Source: Martinezella rhizogenes
Lineage (GTDB): Bacteria; Pseudomonadota; Alphaproteobacteria; Rhizobiales; Rhizobiaceae
Length of the DNA stretch: 64,000 nucleotides
Assembly: GCA_013322215.1 (NCBI GenBank)
Contig: JAAMEZ010000006.1
Location: 62,001 to 126,000 of the forward strand
Reading direction: 5' to 3'
Shown here: positions 30,519 to 39,600 of the stretch, one piece after another
Position numbering within the stretch: position 1 is the first letter of the stretch
Layout: every line of letters begins with the position of its first letter
Made by a program: the position numbers and the translations under genes
The notes under the pieces: generated by a model
Seen by the model: the letters and a program-made list of their open reading frames with translations, nothing else
Told to the model about the DNA's origin: nothing
Databases searched by the model: none

Positions 30519-31606
30519 CGAAATCAACCGAAAACGAGCCGAACGGCAACCGCCGCCCTGCCGCCTTCACGCTGGAACCGGAGGTGTCCGGCAAGGGATC
30601 GAACAACAAGGCCGCTCTGCCGATGATACGCAAGCCGCAAAGCTTCGATACCGACGTCGTGCTCACCCCCGATGCGGAAGACCCATTCATCAATCCGGCC
30701 CTCGGCGCTGATTCGGATGCAAATGCCATCGCCAAGCCCCGTCGCAAGGGATTCTCCTTCGGCAAGGTGGCGCTCAGTGCGCTTGGTATTCTTGTGTCGC
30801 TCGCTTTCGGTCTCTGGACAGATCAGCTCATCCGCGACCTGTTCAGCCGGGCCGACTGGCTTGGCTATACCGCCCTTACGGTCGTCGCCGTCGGCATTCT
30901 GGCCGTGCTTGCCATCGTCATCCGAGAGACGGCCGGCATGATGCGGCTCGCCGCGGTGCAGACCATCAAGGCAGAGGCGGAAGCCGCCATCGTCGAGACC
31001 CGGCCGGCCCGCACCAAAACCCTGGTCAAGCGCCTATGCACGATTCTGGAGGCAAATCCGGACACTGCAAGAGACCGGGCGACCCTGAAGGCGGCGGAAG
31101 ACGACATCATCGATGCGCCGCAGCTGATCGATCTTGCAGAGCGTGAGCTCCTCGGCCCCCTTGACCGCCGTGCCCGGGCGCTGATCCTTGGCGCTTCGAA
31201 ACGCGTATCCGTCGTGACCGCCGTCAGCCCCCGCGCCCTCGTCGATATTCTCTATGTGCTCTACGAGGCGGCAAAACTGGTCCGCGCCATGGCCGAACTC
31301 TATGGCGGCAGACCCGGCACGCTCGGCATGATGAAGCTGATGCGCGATGTGATCGCCCATCTCGCCGTCACCGGCTCCATCGCCGTCGGCGACAGTATCG
31401 TCCAGCAACTGATCGGCCACGGCCTGGCGTCGAAACTATCGGCGCGTCTTGGCGAAGGCGTCGTCAACGGCATGATGACCGCGAGGATCGGAATAGCCGC
31501 CATGGATCTCTGCCGGCCGCTTCCCTTCAAGGCGCTCAAGCGACCGGGCATTGCCGATTTCGCCGGCGACTTCACGCCGAACGTCACCGGCCGCAATCCG
31601 GCGTGA
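30515..31606 (+). CDS. YcjF-family inner membrane protein (TIGR01620)
   Basis: A 363-residue inner-membrane protein with two N-terminal helices (about 85-105 and 120-140) after a basic 80-residue cytoplasmic arm, then a mostly helical C-terminal domain with RVSVVTAVSPRALVDILYVLYEAAKLVRAMAELYGGRPGTLGMM-type sequence, of which SPRALVDILY and YGGRPGTLG are the clearest family markers. The start overlaps the YcjX stop by four bases. Function unknown; the coupled YcjX-YcjF pair probably acts as one complex at the membrane in envelope stress. Confidence 0.87.
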   Translation: MTKSTENEPNGNRRPAAFTLEPEVSGKGSNNKAALPMIRKPQSFDTDVVLTPDAEDPFINPALGADSDANAIAKPRRKGFSFGKVALSALGILVSLAFGLWTDQLIRDLFSRADWLGYTALTVVAVGILAVLAIVIRETAGMMRLAAVQTIKAEAEAAIVETRPARTKTLVKRLCTILEANPDTARDRATLKAAEDDIIDAPQLIDLAERELLGPLDRRARALILGASKRVSVVTAVSPRALVDILYVLYEAAKLVRAMAELYGGRPGTLGMMKLMRDVIAHLAVTGSIAVGDSIVQQLIGHGLASKLSARLGEGVVNGMMTARIGIAAMDLCRPLPFKALKRPGIADFAGDFTPNVTGRNPA

Positions 31607-31711
31607 TGACCTGCAAATTAGGGACTTCAGCACCTCCGGAAACCAAGCATTAACCATTCTAGGGCAAAAGTGACAACCAGTTTCACGGTTTCGCCTCGCT
31701 AGGGAATGTCC

Positions 31712-32263
31712 ATGTTTTCGCGTCGATTTCTTCTTGTAAGCAGCCTTGCCGCCGCAACCATCTCCACCGGCGTCTGGACGCAATCAGCCGACGCGGCACC
31801 CCGCGACAAGGCCTTCTTCCAGTCGATCTCAGGCACATGGAGCGGCCCCGGCGAGATCGTTGCCGGCAAGTACAAGGGCACGAAGTTCACCTGCAACCTC
31901 ACGGGTAAGCCATCGGACAGCGGCAGCGCCGGCGTCAAGCTCGATGGCACCTGCCGCGTCGGCGTCTTCCAGCAGCCGATGTCGGCCGAGATCACCCAGA
32001 GCGGCGGCTCCTACACCGGAAAGTTCCTGGATGGCGCAGCCGGCAAGGGCCTCGACGTCACATCGGGCACAGTCAACGACAACACCGTCGTCCTCGGGCT
32101 GATCCGCCAGAAGCTGAACGGCGCCATGATCGCCCGCGTTCCCGACAGCAAGTCGATGAACGTCACTATTTCGGTGAAGGTCGGCGAGCAGATGGTGCCT
32201 GTGATCGGCGTCACGCTGAAGCGCGCCGACGTCGACCAGATGGCGGTTGGATCGATCCAGTAA
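31712..32263 (+). CDS. Putative secreted protein of unknown function
   Basis: A 183-residue protein with an N-terminal signal peptide (MFSRRFLLVSSLAAATIS, twin-arginine-like SRRFLL, likely cut after ADA around residue 27). The mature part is beta-rich with repeated Gly/Thr/Val strands and two cysteines (FTCNLTG and GTCRVG) that could pair. The ATG at 31712 is preferred over one two codons earlier because AGGGA then lies six bases upstream. No family recognised. Upstream, TTAACCAT (31650-31657) resembles a CtrA half-site, but this is weak. A strong bidirectional terminator follows. Confidence 0.7.
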   Translation: MFSRRFLLVSSLAAATISTGVWTQSADAAPRDKAFFQSISGTWSGPGEIVAGKYKGTKFTCNLTGKPSDSGSAGVKLDGTCRVGVFQQPMSAEITQSGGSYTGKFLDGAAGKGLDVTSGTVNDNTVVLGLIRQKLNGAMIARVPDSKSMNVTISVKVGEQMVPVIGVTLKRADVDQMAVGSIQ

Positions 32264-32280
32264 GCATCGGATAGCAATTC

Positions 32281-32322
32281 ATAAAGAGAAAGGCCGGCAA
32301 AATTGCCGGCCTTTCTCTTTAT
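32281..32322. terminator. Bidirectional terminator, 20-bp perfect stem
   Basis: Arms 32281-32300 and 32303-32322 are perfectly complementary (20 bp) around GGCCGGCAA, with A-rich and T-rich outer ends so that a U-run follows on either strand. It separates the plus-strand secreted-protein gene from the minus-strand folK. Confidence 0.9.
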
Positions 32323-32345
32323 ATAATATAGTCATATGCCTCAGT

Positions 32346-32873
32346 TCAGGCCGTCCGCCACCAGTCGCAACTTTCATCCGCGATCTCGATGCCTTCCACA
32401 TCGACATCGCGCAACCACTCACTGATCGTGCGACCGTTCACGATGAGGTCGGCAGCAAAGTCGGCAAGCGGCATCAGCACGAAACCACGCTCGACCATTC
32501 GCGGATGCGGAATGGTGAGCAGCGGCTCGGCCTGCTCGATATCTCCATAGGTCAGCACGTCTATATCGATCGTCCGCGGCCCCCAGCGCTCAATCCGCAC
32601 CCGCTTCATCTGCCGCTCTATATCGAGACACACATCGAGCAGCGCTTCCGGCGCGAGGGTCGTATCGACTGCAGCACAGGAATTATAGAAGAAGGACTGG
32701 TCCGTCTTGCCCCAGGGCGGCGTGCGATAAAGCCGCGACACCGAAACCACATGACAATCGGCGCGCGCGTCCAGCGTACGCAAGGCCAGCGCCATGGCAT
32801 GGACCGGGTTGTCCAGATTGCCACCCAAACCGAGCGTCGTCCGCACGGCTACACCTTCAGGCAAAATGCTCAA
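32346..32873 (-). CDS. folK: Hydroxymethyl-dihydropterin pyrophosphokinase
   Basis: Transfers pyrophosphate from ATP to 6-hydroxymethyl-7,8-dihydropterin in folate synthesis. The 175-residue product has GLGGNLDNP near the N-terminus, GPRTIDIDVLTYG with the metal-binding Asp-x-Asp, and IPHPRMVERGFVLMPLADFA. It overlaps folB by 17 bases, so is coupled to it. Third gene of folP-folB-folK. Confidence 0.93.
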   Translation of the reverse strand: MSILPEGVAVRTTLGLGGNLDNPVHAMALALRTLDARADCHVVSVSRLYRTPPWGKTDQSFFYNSCAAVDTTLAPEALLDVCLDIERQMKRVRIERWGPRTIDIDVLTYGDIEQAEPLLTIPHPRMVERGFVLMPLADFAADLIVNGRTISEWLRDVDVEGIEIADESCDWWRTA

Positions 32874-33228
32874 TACTCACCTGCACATAATCGAGAACGC
32901 CCGGAACCGGGGCATTGGGCTTGCGTACCGTGATTTTGGCGCGGCGGATACTCGGAAAACGACGGCATAGCTCCTTCGCCACATCGAGCGCCAGCGCCTC
33001 GATCAGATAGCGTCGGCGCCCCGTCACGATTTCCTCGATGACGCTGAATGCGATGCCGTAATTGACGGTGTCATCAATCGAATCGCGCTCCAGTGCATCG
33101 CCAGCCTCGACATCGAGTTCAGCATCGACGAAGAAGCGCTGGCCGAGGAACTCCTCCTCATCATGCACGCCATGCCGGGCAAAGAAGGCGCAATTCTGCA
33201 GAGTAATGGTGTATGTCACAGCGCTCAT
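32857..33228 (-). CDS. folB: Dihydroneopterin aldolase
   Basis: Splits 7,8-dihydroneopterin to 6-hydroxymethyl-dihydropterin and glycolaldehyde. The 123-residue product has FARHGVHDEEEFLGQRFFVDAELD with the conserved substrate-binding Glu, LIEALALDVA and VRKPNAPVPG with the catalytic lysine. The start at 33228 (MSAVTYTITLQN) is the family start; a much longer in-frame form to 33429 would overlap folP and is rejected. Middle gene of the folate operon. Confidence 0.92.
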   Translation of the reverse strand: MSAVTYTITLQNCAFFARHGVHDEEEFLGQRFFVDAELDVEAGDALERDSIDDTVNYGIAFSVIEEIVTGRRRYLIEALALDVAKELCRRFPSIRRAKITVRKPNAPVPGVLDYVQVSIEHFA

Positions 33229-33289
33229 GGCGTCTCTCCGTTTCGAACAGGCGCGATCGGGTCCGAAAACCGCTCCCTGGATTCGAGCA

Positions 33290-34159
33290 TTATGTTTTAA
33301 GCCTCGCGCGCGTCCTGAGAATAGCATCCGCAACCGCCAGCGCGTCCCTGTTGATTGCGACATTGTGTACGCGGAATATCGCAGCACCCTGCAACCGTAG
33401 GATCGCGCTGGTTGCGGCGGTGCCGACATCCCGATCAGCTGCCTCGCGACCCGTTATAGTGCCGACGAACCGCTTGCGCGAGGTGCCGACCAATAGGGGC
33501 AGCTCGAAGCGCAACAGAGCATTGAAACGCGCCATCAGCTCCAGATTTTCCTCGGCATTCTCCTTGGCAAAACCAAAACCCGGATCGAGCACGATCGTGT
33601 GCCTGTCGACGCCGGCGGCGGCAGCGATCTCCAGCGAGCGATTGAGAAAGAAAAGCTGGTCATCGATCACATCAGGCAGCTTCTGCCGGTCGCGCCCCGT
33701 ATGCATGATGCAGAGACCGGCGCCCGTTTGTGCCGCCACGGTGGCAATATCAGGCTCGCGCTGCAGGCCGAAAACGTCATTGACGATATGTGCGCCGGCT
33801 CCGATCGCCAGCCGCGCCGTATCGGCGCGATAGGTATCGATCGAGATCAGCGCGTCGGTCTTGCTGCGCAAGGCCTCGATCACGGGCAGCACCCGCCCCT
33901 GCTCCTCGCTGGCATTGACAGCGGCGGCATCTGGCTTGGTCGATTCGCCGCCGATATCGATGATGGCAGCCCCATCCTCGACACAAGCCAGCGCATGGGC
34001 GACAGCTGCGTCGACGGCCTCATAGTGACCGCCATCGGAAAAGGAATCCGGCGTCACATTGACGATAGCCATGATGACGCCCTGTCCGCCGACATCGATG
34101 CTGCGGCCATGCGCGACATGCCAGGTTTGCCTGCGAAGCTCGGTCACGAACCGTCCCAT
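33290..34159 (-). CDS. folP: Dihydropteroate synthase
   Basis: Joins hydroxymethyl-dihydropterin pyrophosphate with p-aminobenzoate; the target of sulfonamides. The 289-residue TIM-barrel protein has the conserved VNVTPDSFSDGG, IDIGGEST (pterin loop), ISIDTYRA, NDVFGL, DPGFGFAKE and GTSRKRFVG. The second loop reads GGESTKPDA where many species have GGESTRPGA; this is a mild variant, not a loss. First gene of folP-folB-folK. Confidence 0.94.
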   Translation of the reverse strand: MGRFVTELRRQTWHVAHGRSIDVGGQGVIMAIVNVTPDSFSDGGHYEAVDAAVAHALACVEDGAAIIDIGGESTKPDAAAVNASEEQGRVLPVIEALRSKTDALISIDTYRADTARLAIGAGAHIVNDVFGLQREPDIATVAAQTGAGLCIMHTGRDRQKLPDVIDDQLFFLNRSLEIAAAAGVDRHTIVLDPGFGFAKENAEENLELMARFNALLRFELPLLVGTSRKRFVGTITGREAADRDVGTAATSAILRLQGAAIFRVHNVAINRDALAVADAILRTRARLKT

Positions 34160-34236
34160 CCTATTGAAAAGGAAAAAACCTTGCGCTTGATATTGCGCTC
34201 ACAGTGGCTATGCCGCAAGGTTCACAGAAGTTCAAC

Positions 34237-34875
34237 ATGGTAGCGACACGAATGCCGCTTGCATCCCATAAGTTCAGTCTTTCGTGTGCATTGCTGCTCG
34301 CGTTCTGCATACCCGGTGTGGCCGGTGCGGAAGTCATCGCCCGCAAATCCATTTCCTATTTCGACATCAAGGGCAGCACCGCCGACGAGCTGGATGCCGC
34401 CCTGAACCAGCGCGGACCGCTGGCGATAGGCTCCAGCAGCCATCATCCCGGTGCGACGAAGATCCGCTTCGGCGGCAATGCAACCTATAGCGAAGCAAAT
34501 GGCCGCTGCTACATCTCCGGCGTCAAGGTTACGGTCGACACGGAAATCATTCTACCGCGCTGGCGCGACCGGCGGCATGCCAGCAAGCAGCTTTCCATGA
34601 TTTGGGATACCTTGGCCGCCGATATCCGGCGCCACGAGGACCGGCATGTCGAAATCGCCCGCCAGCATGCGCGGCAGATGGAAAGGCAGATCCTGTCGCT
34701 CCCATCCGCCAGCAATTGCGATGCGCTTCAGGAAAAGGCAAACGAGGTGACGTCGCGGGAAACCGAACGACACGATGCCGATCAGGCGCGCTTCGACCGC
34801 ATCGAAGCGATTAATTTCACGAGCCGGATGCAGAGGCTGCTCTACTACCGCAGCCGCCAGGGTGCCCAGCAATAG
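34237..34875 (+). CDS. DUF922-family secreted putative Zn-protease
   Basis: A 212-residue protein with a signal peptide (MPLASHKFSLSCALLLAFCIPGVAGA, probable cut after AGA) and a DUF922-like domain: KSISYFDIKGSTADELDAALNQRGP, CYISGVKVTVDTEIILPRW and RRHEDRHVEIARQHA. The HEDRH sequence fits the zinc-protease H-E-x-x-H motif. Several in-frame starts exist (34204 GTG, 34210, 34237); none has a good ribosome binding site, and 34237 leaves a short N-region before the hydrophobic core. It should act in the periplasm; substrate unknown. Confidence 0.75.
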   Translation: MVATRMPLASHKFSLSCALLLAFCIPGVAGAEVIARKSISYFDIKGSTADELDAALNQRGPLAIGSSSHHPGATKIRFGGNATYSEANGRCYISGVKVTVDTEIILPRWRDRRHASKQLSMIWDTLAADIRRHEDRHVEIARQHARQMERQILSLPSASNCDALQEKANEVTSRETERHDADQARFDRIEAINFTSRMQRLLYYRSRQGAQQ

Positions 34876-35323
34876 CCTTTCGAAGCACTATCCTTCGGTG
34901 CAAAAGGCGATGAAGAAGCGCCAACTGTGGGAAATCAGTCACTATATCCTGTGAATCGTCTGATCTCGTCGCTCTTTGAACTTTACGAGAATCTGAAATA
35001 GGGTTTTCCTATCAATTACAGAGACAAACGCACTGGTTGATTCGAAGAAGACCGGGCGGATGTCGCAAAAGGATCGATTTTGAGTACCTGCGGCGGCGGG
35101 TTTCTTCGCTCTTCGGCGCAGTCAGGGTTTGTTTTTCAAAGCATGCGCTAAGTGTTCTCCTGGCGCGTCCTGAAGCCGCAGGTGTTTCCTCCCTTGCCTG
35201 CGGTGATGCGCCCGCCTCGCCTCGCTCGCTGCACCAGCTGAGCGGGGCATCTTTTTTGGGCATTTGGCTTTCAGCCGGATTATCGCAACGGATCGAGTGG
35301 CGGCATGCGCCTGAGGCCAGGCA
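34876..35323. other. 448-base intergenic stretch, no supported gene
   Basis: No frame here has family support. The centre (about 35050-35260) is GC-rich, with inverted arms GCCGCAGG/CCTGCGG (35178-35207) and an oligo-T tract at 35249-35256 after GAGCGGGGCATC, so it could carry a small RNA on the plus strand. A minus-strand frame of 83 codons (35012-35263) is often annotated, as I recall, in Rhizobium; I regard it as a likely repeat or RNA rather than a protein. A further inverted repeat, GCCAGGCA/TGCCTGGC (35316-35334), overlaps the end of the ferredoxin gene. Confidence 0.4.
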
Positions 35324-35644
35324 TCATGCCTGGCGTTCCGGCACATGAACGACAAGACCGTCCAGTGCGCTCTTCATCTTGATCTGACAGGAGAGCCGCG
35401 AGTTCGGACGAACGTCGAAGGCGAAGTCAAGCATGTCTTCTTCCATGGCTTCCGGGCCGCCGACCCTGTCGGTCCATTCCTCGTCGACATAGACATGACA
35501 GGTGGCACAGGCGCACGCGCCGCCGCATTCCGCTTCGATGCCCGGAACGGAGTTGCGCACGGCATTTTCCATTACTGTGGAGCCCTCGTCGACATTGAGG
35601 TCAAAGCGTGTGCCGTCGAAGGCGACGATGGTCAATTTGGTCAT
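35324..35644 (-). CDS. 2Fe-2S ferredoxin, adrenodoxin type
   Basis: A 106-residue ferredoxin with the four cluster cysteines in the C-x5-C-x2-C...C pattern: CGGACACATC at about 40-49, and LSCQIKM near residue 86. The surrounding CHVYVDEEW and [11 protein letters not shown] are typical of the adrenodoxin/putidaredoxin type used for Fe-S cluster synthesis or cytochrome P450 systems. No isc genes or P450 lie adjacent, so its partner is unknown. Monocistronic as far as can be seen. Confidence 0.93.
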   Translation of the reverse strand: MTKLTIVAFDGTRFDLNVDEGSTVMENAVRNSVPGIEAECGGACACATCHVYVDEEWTDRVGGPEAMEEDMLDFAFDVRPNSRLSCQIKMKSALDGLVVHVPERQA

Positions 35645-35792
35645 GTGGGTGAATTCCGAATTGCGTGAATGAAGGACGATCGGAATTTTACTTCCAACAA
35701 ATCGCTGGGGCAGTCAACATTTGCGCCGCCGAAACGGTTTATCCCGTCTGGCGGCGCAAGAACGCACATTATTGATCTTCGAGCGGATCAGC

Positions 35793-36161
35793 TCAGCGCG
35801 AAAGCTTCAAAATGAAGTTTTCGGCCTCGATGACGCTGGTTGTGACCGCTGCCATCTGGGCGGCGTCGCCGATATTGCTTTCGAGCGCTCCGGCCGCGTC
35901 CGCGACGCGGAAAGCGCCAACGGCGCTGGCTGCACCCTTCAGCTTGTGCGATGCGGCCTCCATGCGCTTCGGATCGCCGCTGCCGATCTCCTGCAGGCAG
36001 GAACGAGCCTGCCTTGCGAACATCTGCAACACCTCGACCTCAAGCGCCTTGTCGCCCATCGTCTGCTTGCCGAGATGGACGAGATCGATCGCCCGCTCCC
36101 GCGACGGAGCAGCGCCCCGCGAATTGTCCGGAGATTCAAATGCGATGTTCAAAGCTGCCAT
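35793..36161 (-). CDS. Stand-alone Hpt (histidine phosphotransfer) protein
   Basis: A 122-residue Hpt domain, helical, with the phospho-acceptor histidine in ASHKLKGAASAVGA (about residue 73). It would pass phosphate between response-regulator receivers in a multi-step relay. It has no catalytic domain and is not ChpT, which has a different, HisKA-like fold. It shares its upstream region with the divergent giant coiled-coil gene, where two CtrA-like boxes lie, so its expression may be linked to the cell cycle. Kinase and target unknown. Confidence 0.87.
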   Translation of the reverse strand: MAALNIAFESPDNSRGAAPSRERAIDLVHLGKQTMGDKALEVEVLQMFARQARSCLQEIGSGDPKRMEAASHKLKGAASAVGAFRVADAAGALESNIGDAAQMAAVTTSVIEAENFILKLSR

Positions 36162-36342
36162 GTGCCAATGCTCCCGTCATTTATCTATGACTGTTTTATG
36201 GACCTGCTGCATAGTTGCGGCCCGGGCATGGCCATCCAGTTAAATTTTGGCACATTCAGGGCCGAAAACTCCAGACATGGTTAACGTGCGTTAAACATGC
36301 TCAAAATCTTGGGTTTTCATGGCGTTGAACAGGCAAACAGGG

Positions 36343-36385
36343 TTAATGGCGCCTTAACGATCCACTGGCTTTAAGGTGGAATTAA
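36343..36385. promoter_or_regulatory. Two CtrA-like boxes
   Basis: TTAATGGCGCCTTAAC (36343-36358) fits the full CtrA consensus TTAA-N7-TTAAC. TTAAGGTGGAATTAA (36371-36385) fits TTAA-N7-TTAA. They are 12 bases apart, between the divergent Hpt gene (start 36161) and giant coiled-coil gene (start 36655). A third pair at 36281-36294 has six bases of spacing and is off consensus. Two correctly spaced boxes this close are unlikely by chance in GC-rich DNA. Confidence 0.65.
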
Positions 36386-36580
36386 TTGTCATGACTGGGG
36401 GAATGTGTCACTACGATACTAGTAAATTGGGTAGATGGCACATGCCTTTGCCCCGGAAGTGGATGATGGTAATGTTTTCATAACATCCGTTTGAAAAACC
36501 AGTTATCCACTCTGAAATGTAATGGGAAATCCAAGCTCGATATTGATCGAAGGCGGAGGACCCCACGGGAGGCAGGGTTC

Positions 36581-36616
36581 GTCTTTTCCGGACGCGGCGG
36601 AATTACCGGAAAAGAC
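36581..36616 (+). promoter_or_regulatory. 11-bp hairpin in the 5' region of the giant gene
   Basis: GTCTTTTCCGG (36581-36591) pairs perfectly with CCGGAAAAGAC (36606-36616), 14-base loop, ending 38 bases before the start codon. No U-run follows, so it is not a standard terminator; it may affect mRNA stability or translation. The rest of this 493-base gap (36162-36342, 36386-36580) shows no gene. Confidence 0.55.
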
Positions 36617-36654
36617 ACGGCAAGCCCGAGTGAGTTGTAACGAGGCGTAACCGC

Positions 36655-39600
36655 ATGGCGAACAAAAAGTACATCGAGTCGGTCGAGGACAAGGCCTTTC
36701 AGGCGTTGGACGAAGCTTTGCAGATCGATTTCAGTGACGAGAGCTTGGAGTCCCGCAGCGGCACTACGCCCGATATCCCGGAGCGAAATGTGTCTGAGCC
36801 GCCGAAACAGCCGATAAAGCAGAGCAGAGATGATGCCGCCCGCACAAATGGCGGCGCACGCAGCTCTGCCGCCCCCGCTACCCCGCCCCGCCCCGCCGAG
36901 GCGCCGAAGAATCCGAACCTTGCAGCCGCCAATGACGGCAGCCGGGCAAGCTCCGCAAGCATATTGAGGGCGCTCGACGGAGCCTCGCAGAGCCACGCGG
37001 TGCGAAACGCCACGATCTTCTCGCTGTTCTGGATCATCGGCGGCGCCGGCCTCGCCTTCATGCTTTATGGCACGCAGATCCGAAACATTCATTCGATTGC
37101 GGATCTTGCGGCCCTTCCGGGCGTCATCGCCTGCATCGTCGGTATCATCGTTCCGGTGCTGCTCTTCTATGCTTTCGGCATGATGATCTCGCGTGCGCAC
37201 GACATGCGCAATGCCGCCCGCTCCATGGCGGAAGTCGCCCTGCGCCTCGTCGAGCCGGAAACCGTCGCTTCCGAGCGCATCATGACGGTCGGTCAGGCCG
37301 TGCGCCGCGAAGTTTCGGCAATGAACGAGGGCATCGAACGCACTATTGCGCGTGCCACCGAGCTCGAAACCCTCGTCCATACCGAAGTCAATGCGCTGGA
37401 GCGCAGCTACGCCGACAACGAATTGCGCGTACGCAGCCTGGTCCACGAGCTGGGCACCGAGCGTGACGCCATCGTCAATCACGCCGAGCGGATTCGCTCG
37501 TCGATTTCAGGCGTGCACGATCAGATCAAGGAAGACCTGTCGCTGGCGACCGAAGAAATCGCTGTGCGCCTCTCCACTTCGGGCGAAGCTTTCGCATCGA
37601 TGATCGATACGCGTGCCGCCGCCCTGATGGAGAAGTCGGATTCGGCTGTTCAGGCCCTCGGGACCCTGCTTTCCGCCAAGACCGACAGCCTGCTGCAGAA
37701 CCTGAACGCTTCGGGCCTCGCTCTCAGCCATGAATTCGATACCCGCCTGGAATCCCTGTCGTCGACCCTTAGCGAACGCGGCAATGCGCTGCTTGGCCAG
37801 TTCGAAACGCGTGCCTCGACGCTTGATGCGAACACCGAAAAGCTGAACTCCGCGCTCAACGAACGTGCGCGCCAGCTCAACGAGACGCTGGTTGCCCGCA
37901 CCCGTGAAATCAGCGAGAGCCTGACCGGCGGCGAGCGGTCCATTACGGGCACGCTCGACAATGTTCTGTCCCGCCTCAACACCGCGCTCGACGAAAAGGG
38001 CGCAAGCTTCCGTCAGAGCCTGCAATCGACGGCCGATGACGCCATCATGGATATCGATCTGCGTTCCGGCTTCTTCGAAGAGCGCTTCCAGTCGACGATC
38101 GCACAGCTTTCGACGACCTTCGACGAGCGCGTATCGGAGTTCACCTCGGCCTTCGACAAACGCGCCGGCACCCTGGACACCAAGCTCTCGGAAAGCCTTA
38201 CCCGCATCAACCGGTCGCTCGGCAGCAATTCGGATGCGCTGGAAGGTATCTTGACCTCCAGCATCGAGCGTTTGGGCTCACACCTCACCGACCAGTCCTT
38301 CGCTCTGGCGACAACGCTGGCAACCGGCCAGGAAGTGCTGGAAAGTGCGATCGGTTCCAAGGCGAACGAGATCACCTCCGCGCTGCAGAACGCGACGACA
38401 GGCATTTCTTCCGCCCTGACTTCGGGCACCAGCGAACTCAACACCACGCTCGCCTCGCATGCCGGCGCCTTCACCTCGGCCGTGCAGGGCGTCACGCGGG
38501 AAGTCTCGACCGCGCTGCAAAGCGGCACGGAAGAACTCACCTCGGCCTTCACCGGCCGGGCCAACGAGATCAACAACACGCTTTCCGCCCGCACCAGCGA
38601 GATCACACAGGCTTTGGGTTCCGCCCATGAGCGCGTCGATGCCGTGATGGCGGCTCGCAGCAACGCCTTGTTCGGCGCACTGGCCGAAAACCAGTCCCGT
38701 TTCGAGCAGACGCTTGCCGAGCGTTCGGAAGCAATCACCAGTGCCGTCAGCGGTTCCCACGAGCATCTGACCGCCGCCCTCGACGAACGCACCTCGATGC
38801 TGGCCATTTCGCTGGCCGAAAGCCAGTTGCGCCTCGAAAACACGCTGGCGAGCCGCGCCGACGCCATCAACAACGCCATGACCGAAACCCATGGCAGGCT
38901 GGCCGACACGCTCGACGACAAGACGATGGCGCTTGCTATTGCGCTTTCCGAAAGCCAATCCCGCCTGGAAGACACGGTTTCCGGCCATGCTGAGCATGTT
39001 GCGGGCACGCTGGATGCCAAGACCAAGGAACTTGCGCGCGCGCTCGCCGACGGTCAGGCTCGTCTCGAAAGCACCGTCTCCGGCCATGCCGAAAGCGTCA
39101 CCAATGCTCTCGACGACAGGACGATGGCGCTCGCTATCGCGCTTTCCGAGAGCCAGGCACGGCTGGAGGAAACCGTTGCCGGTCACGCCGACCGCGTCGC
39201 TGACACGTTCGAAGGCAAAACCAGTGCCCTCGCCGCCGCTCTGACCTCCGGCCAATCTCGTCTTGAAGAAACTCTCGCCAACCGCGCGGAAGCGATCATC
39301 AAGGCATTTGCAGGCAACCATAATGCTTTGGCCGAAGCGCTGGACGACAGAACGATGGCACTCGCCATCGCGCTCAGTGAAAGCCAATCCCGCCTGGAAA
39401 GCACCATCGCCGGGCACGCGGAAAGCGTTGCAAGCACGTTGGATGACAAGACGATGGCATTGGCCATTGCTCTCTCCGAAAGCCAGCTTCGCCTTGAAAA
39501 CGCCGTTTCCGGCCATGCGGAAAGCGTCGGCGCCACGCTGGACGACAAGACGATGGCGCTCGCCATCGCGTTGTCGGAAGCCCAGACCCGTCTCGAAGAT

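Noticed and set aside
35012..35263. An 83-codon minus-strand frame
   Set aside because: Composition is biased, there is no ribosome binding site or domain, and the sequence looks like a dispersed repeat or RNA.
36281..36294. A third TTAA...TTAA pair near the CtrA boxes
   Set aside because: The spacing is six bases rather than seven, off the CtrA consensus.
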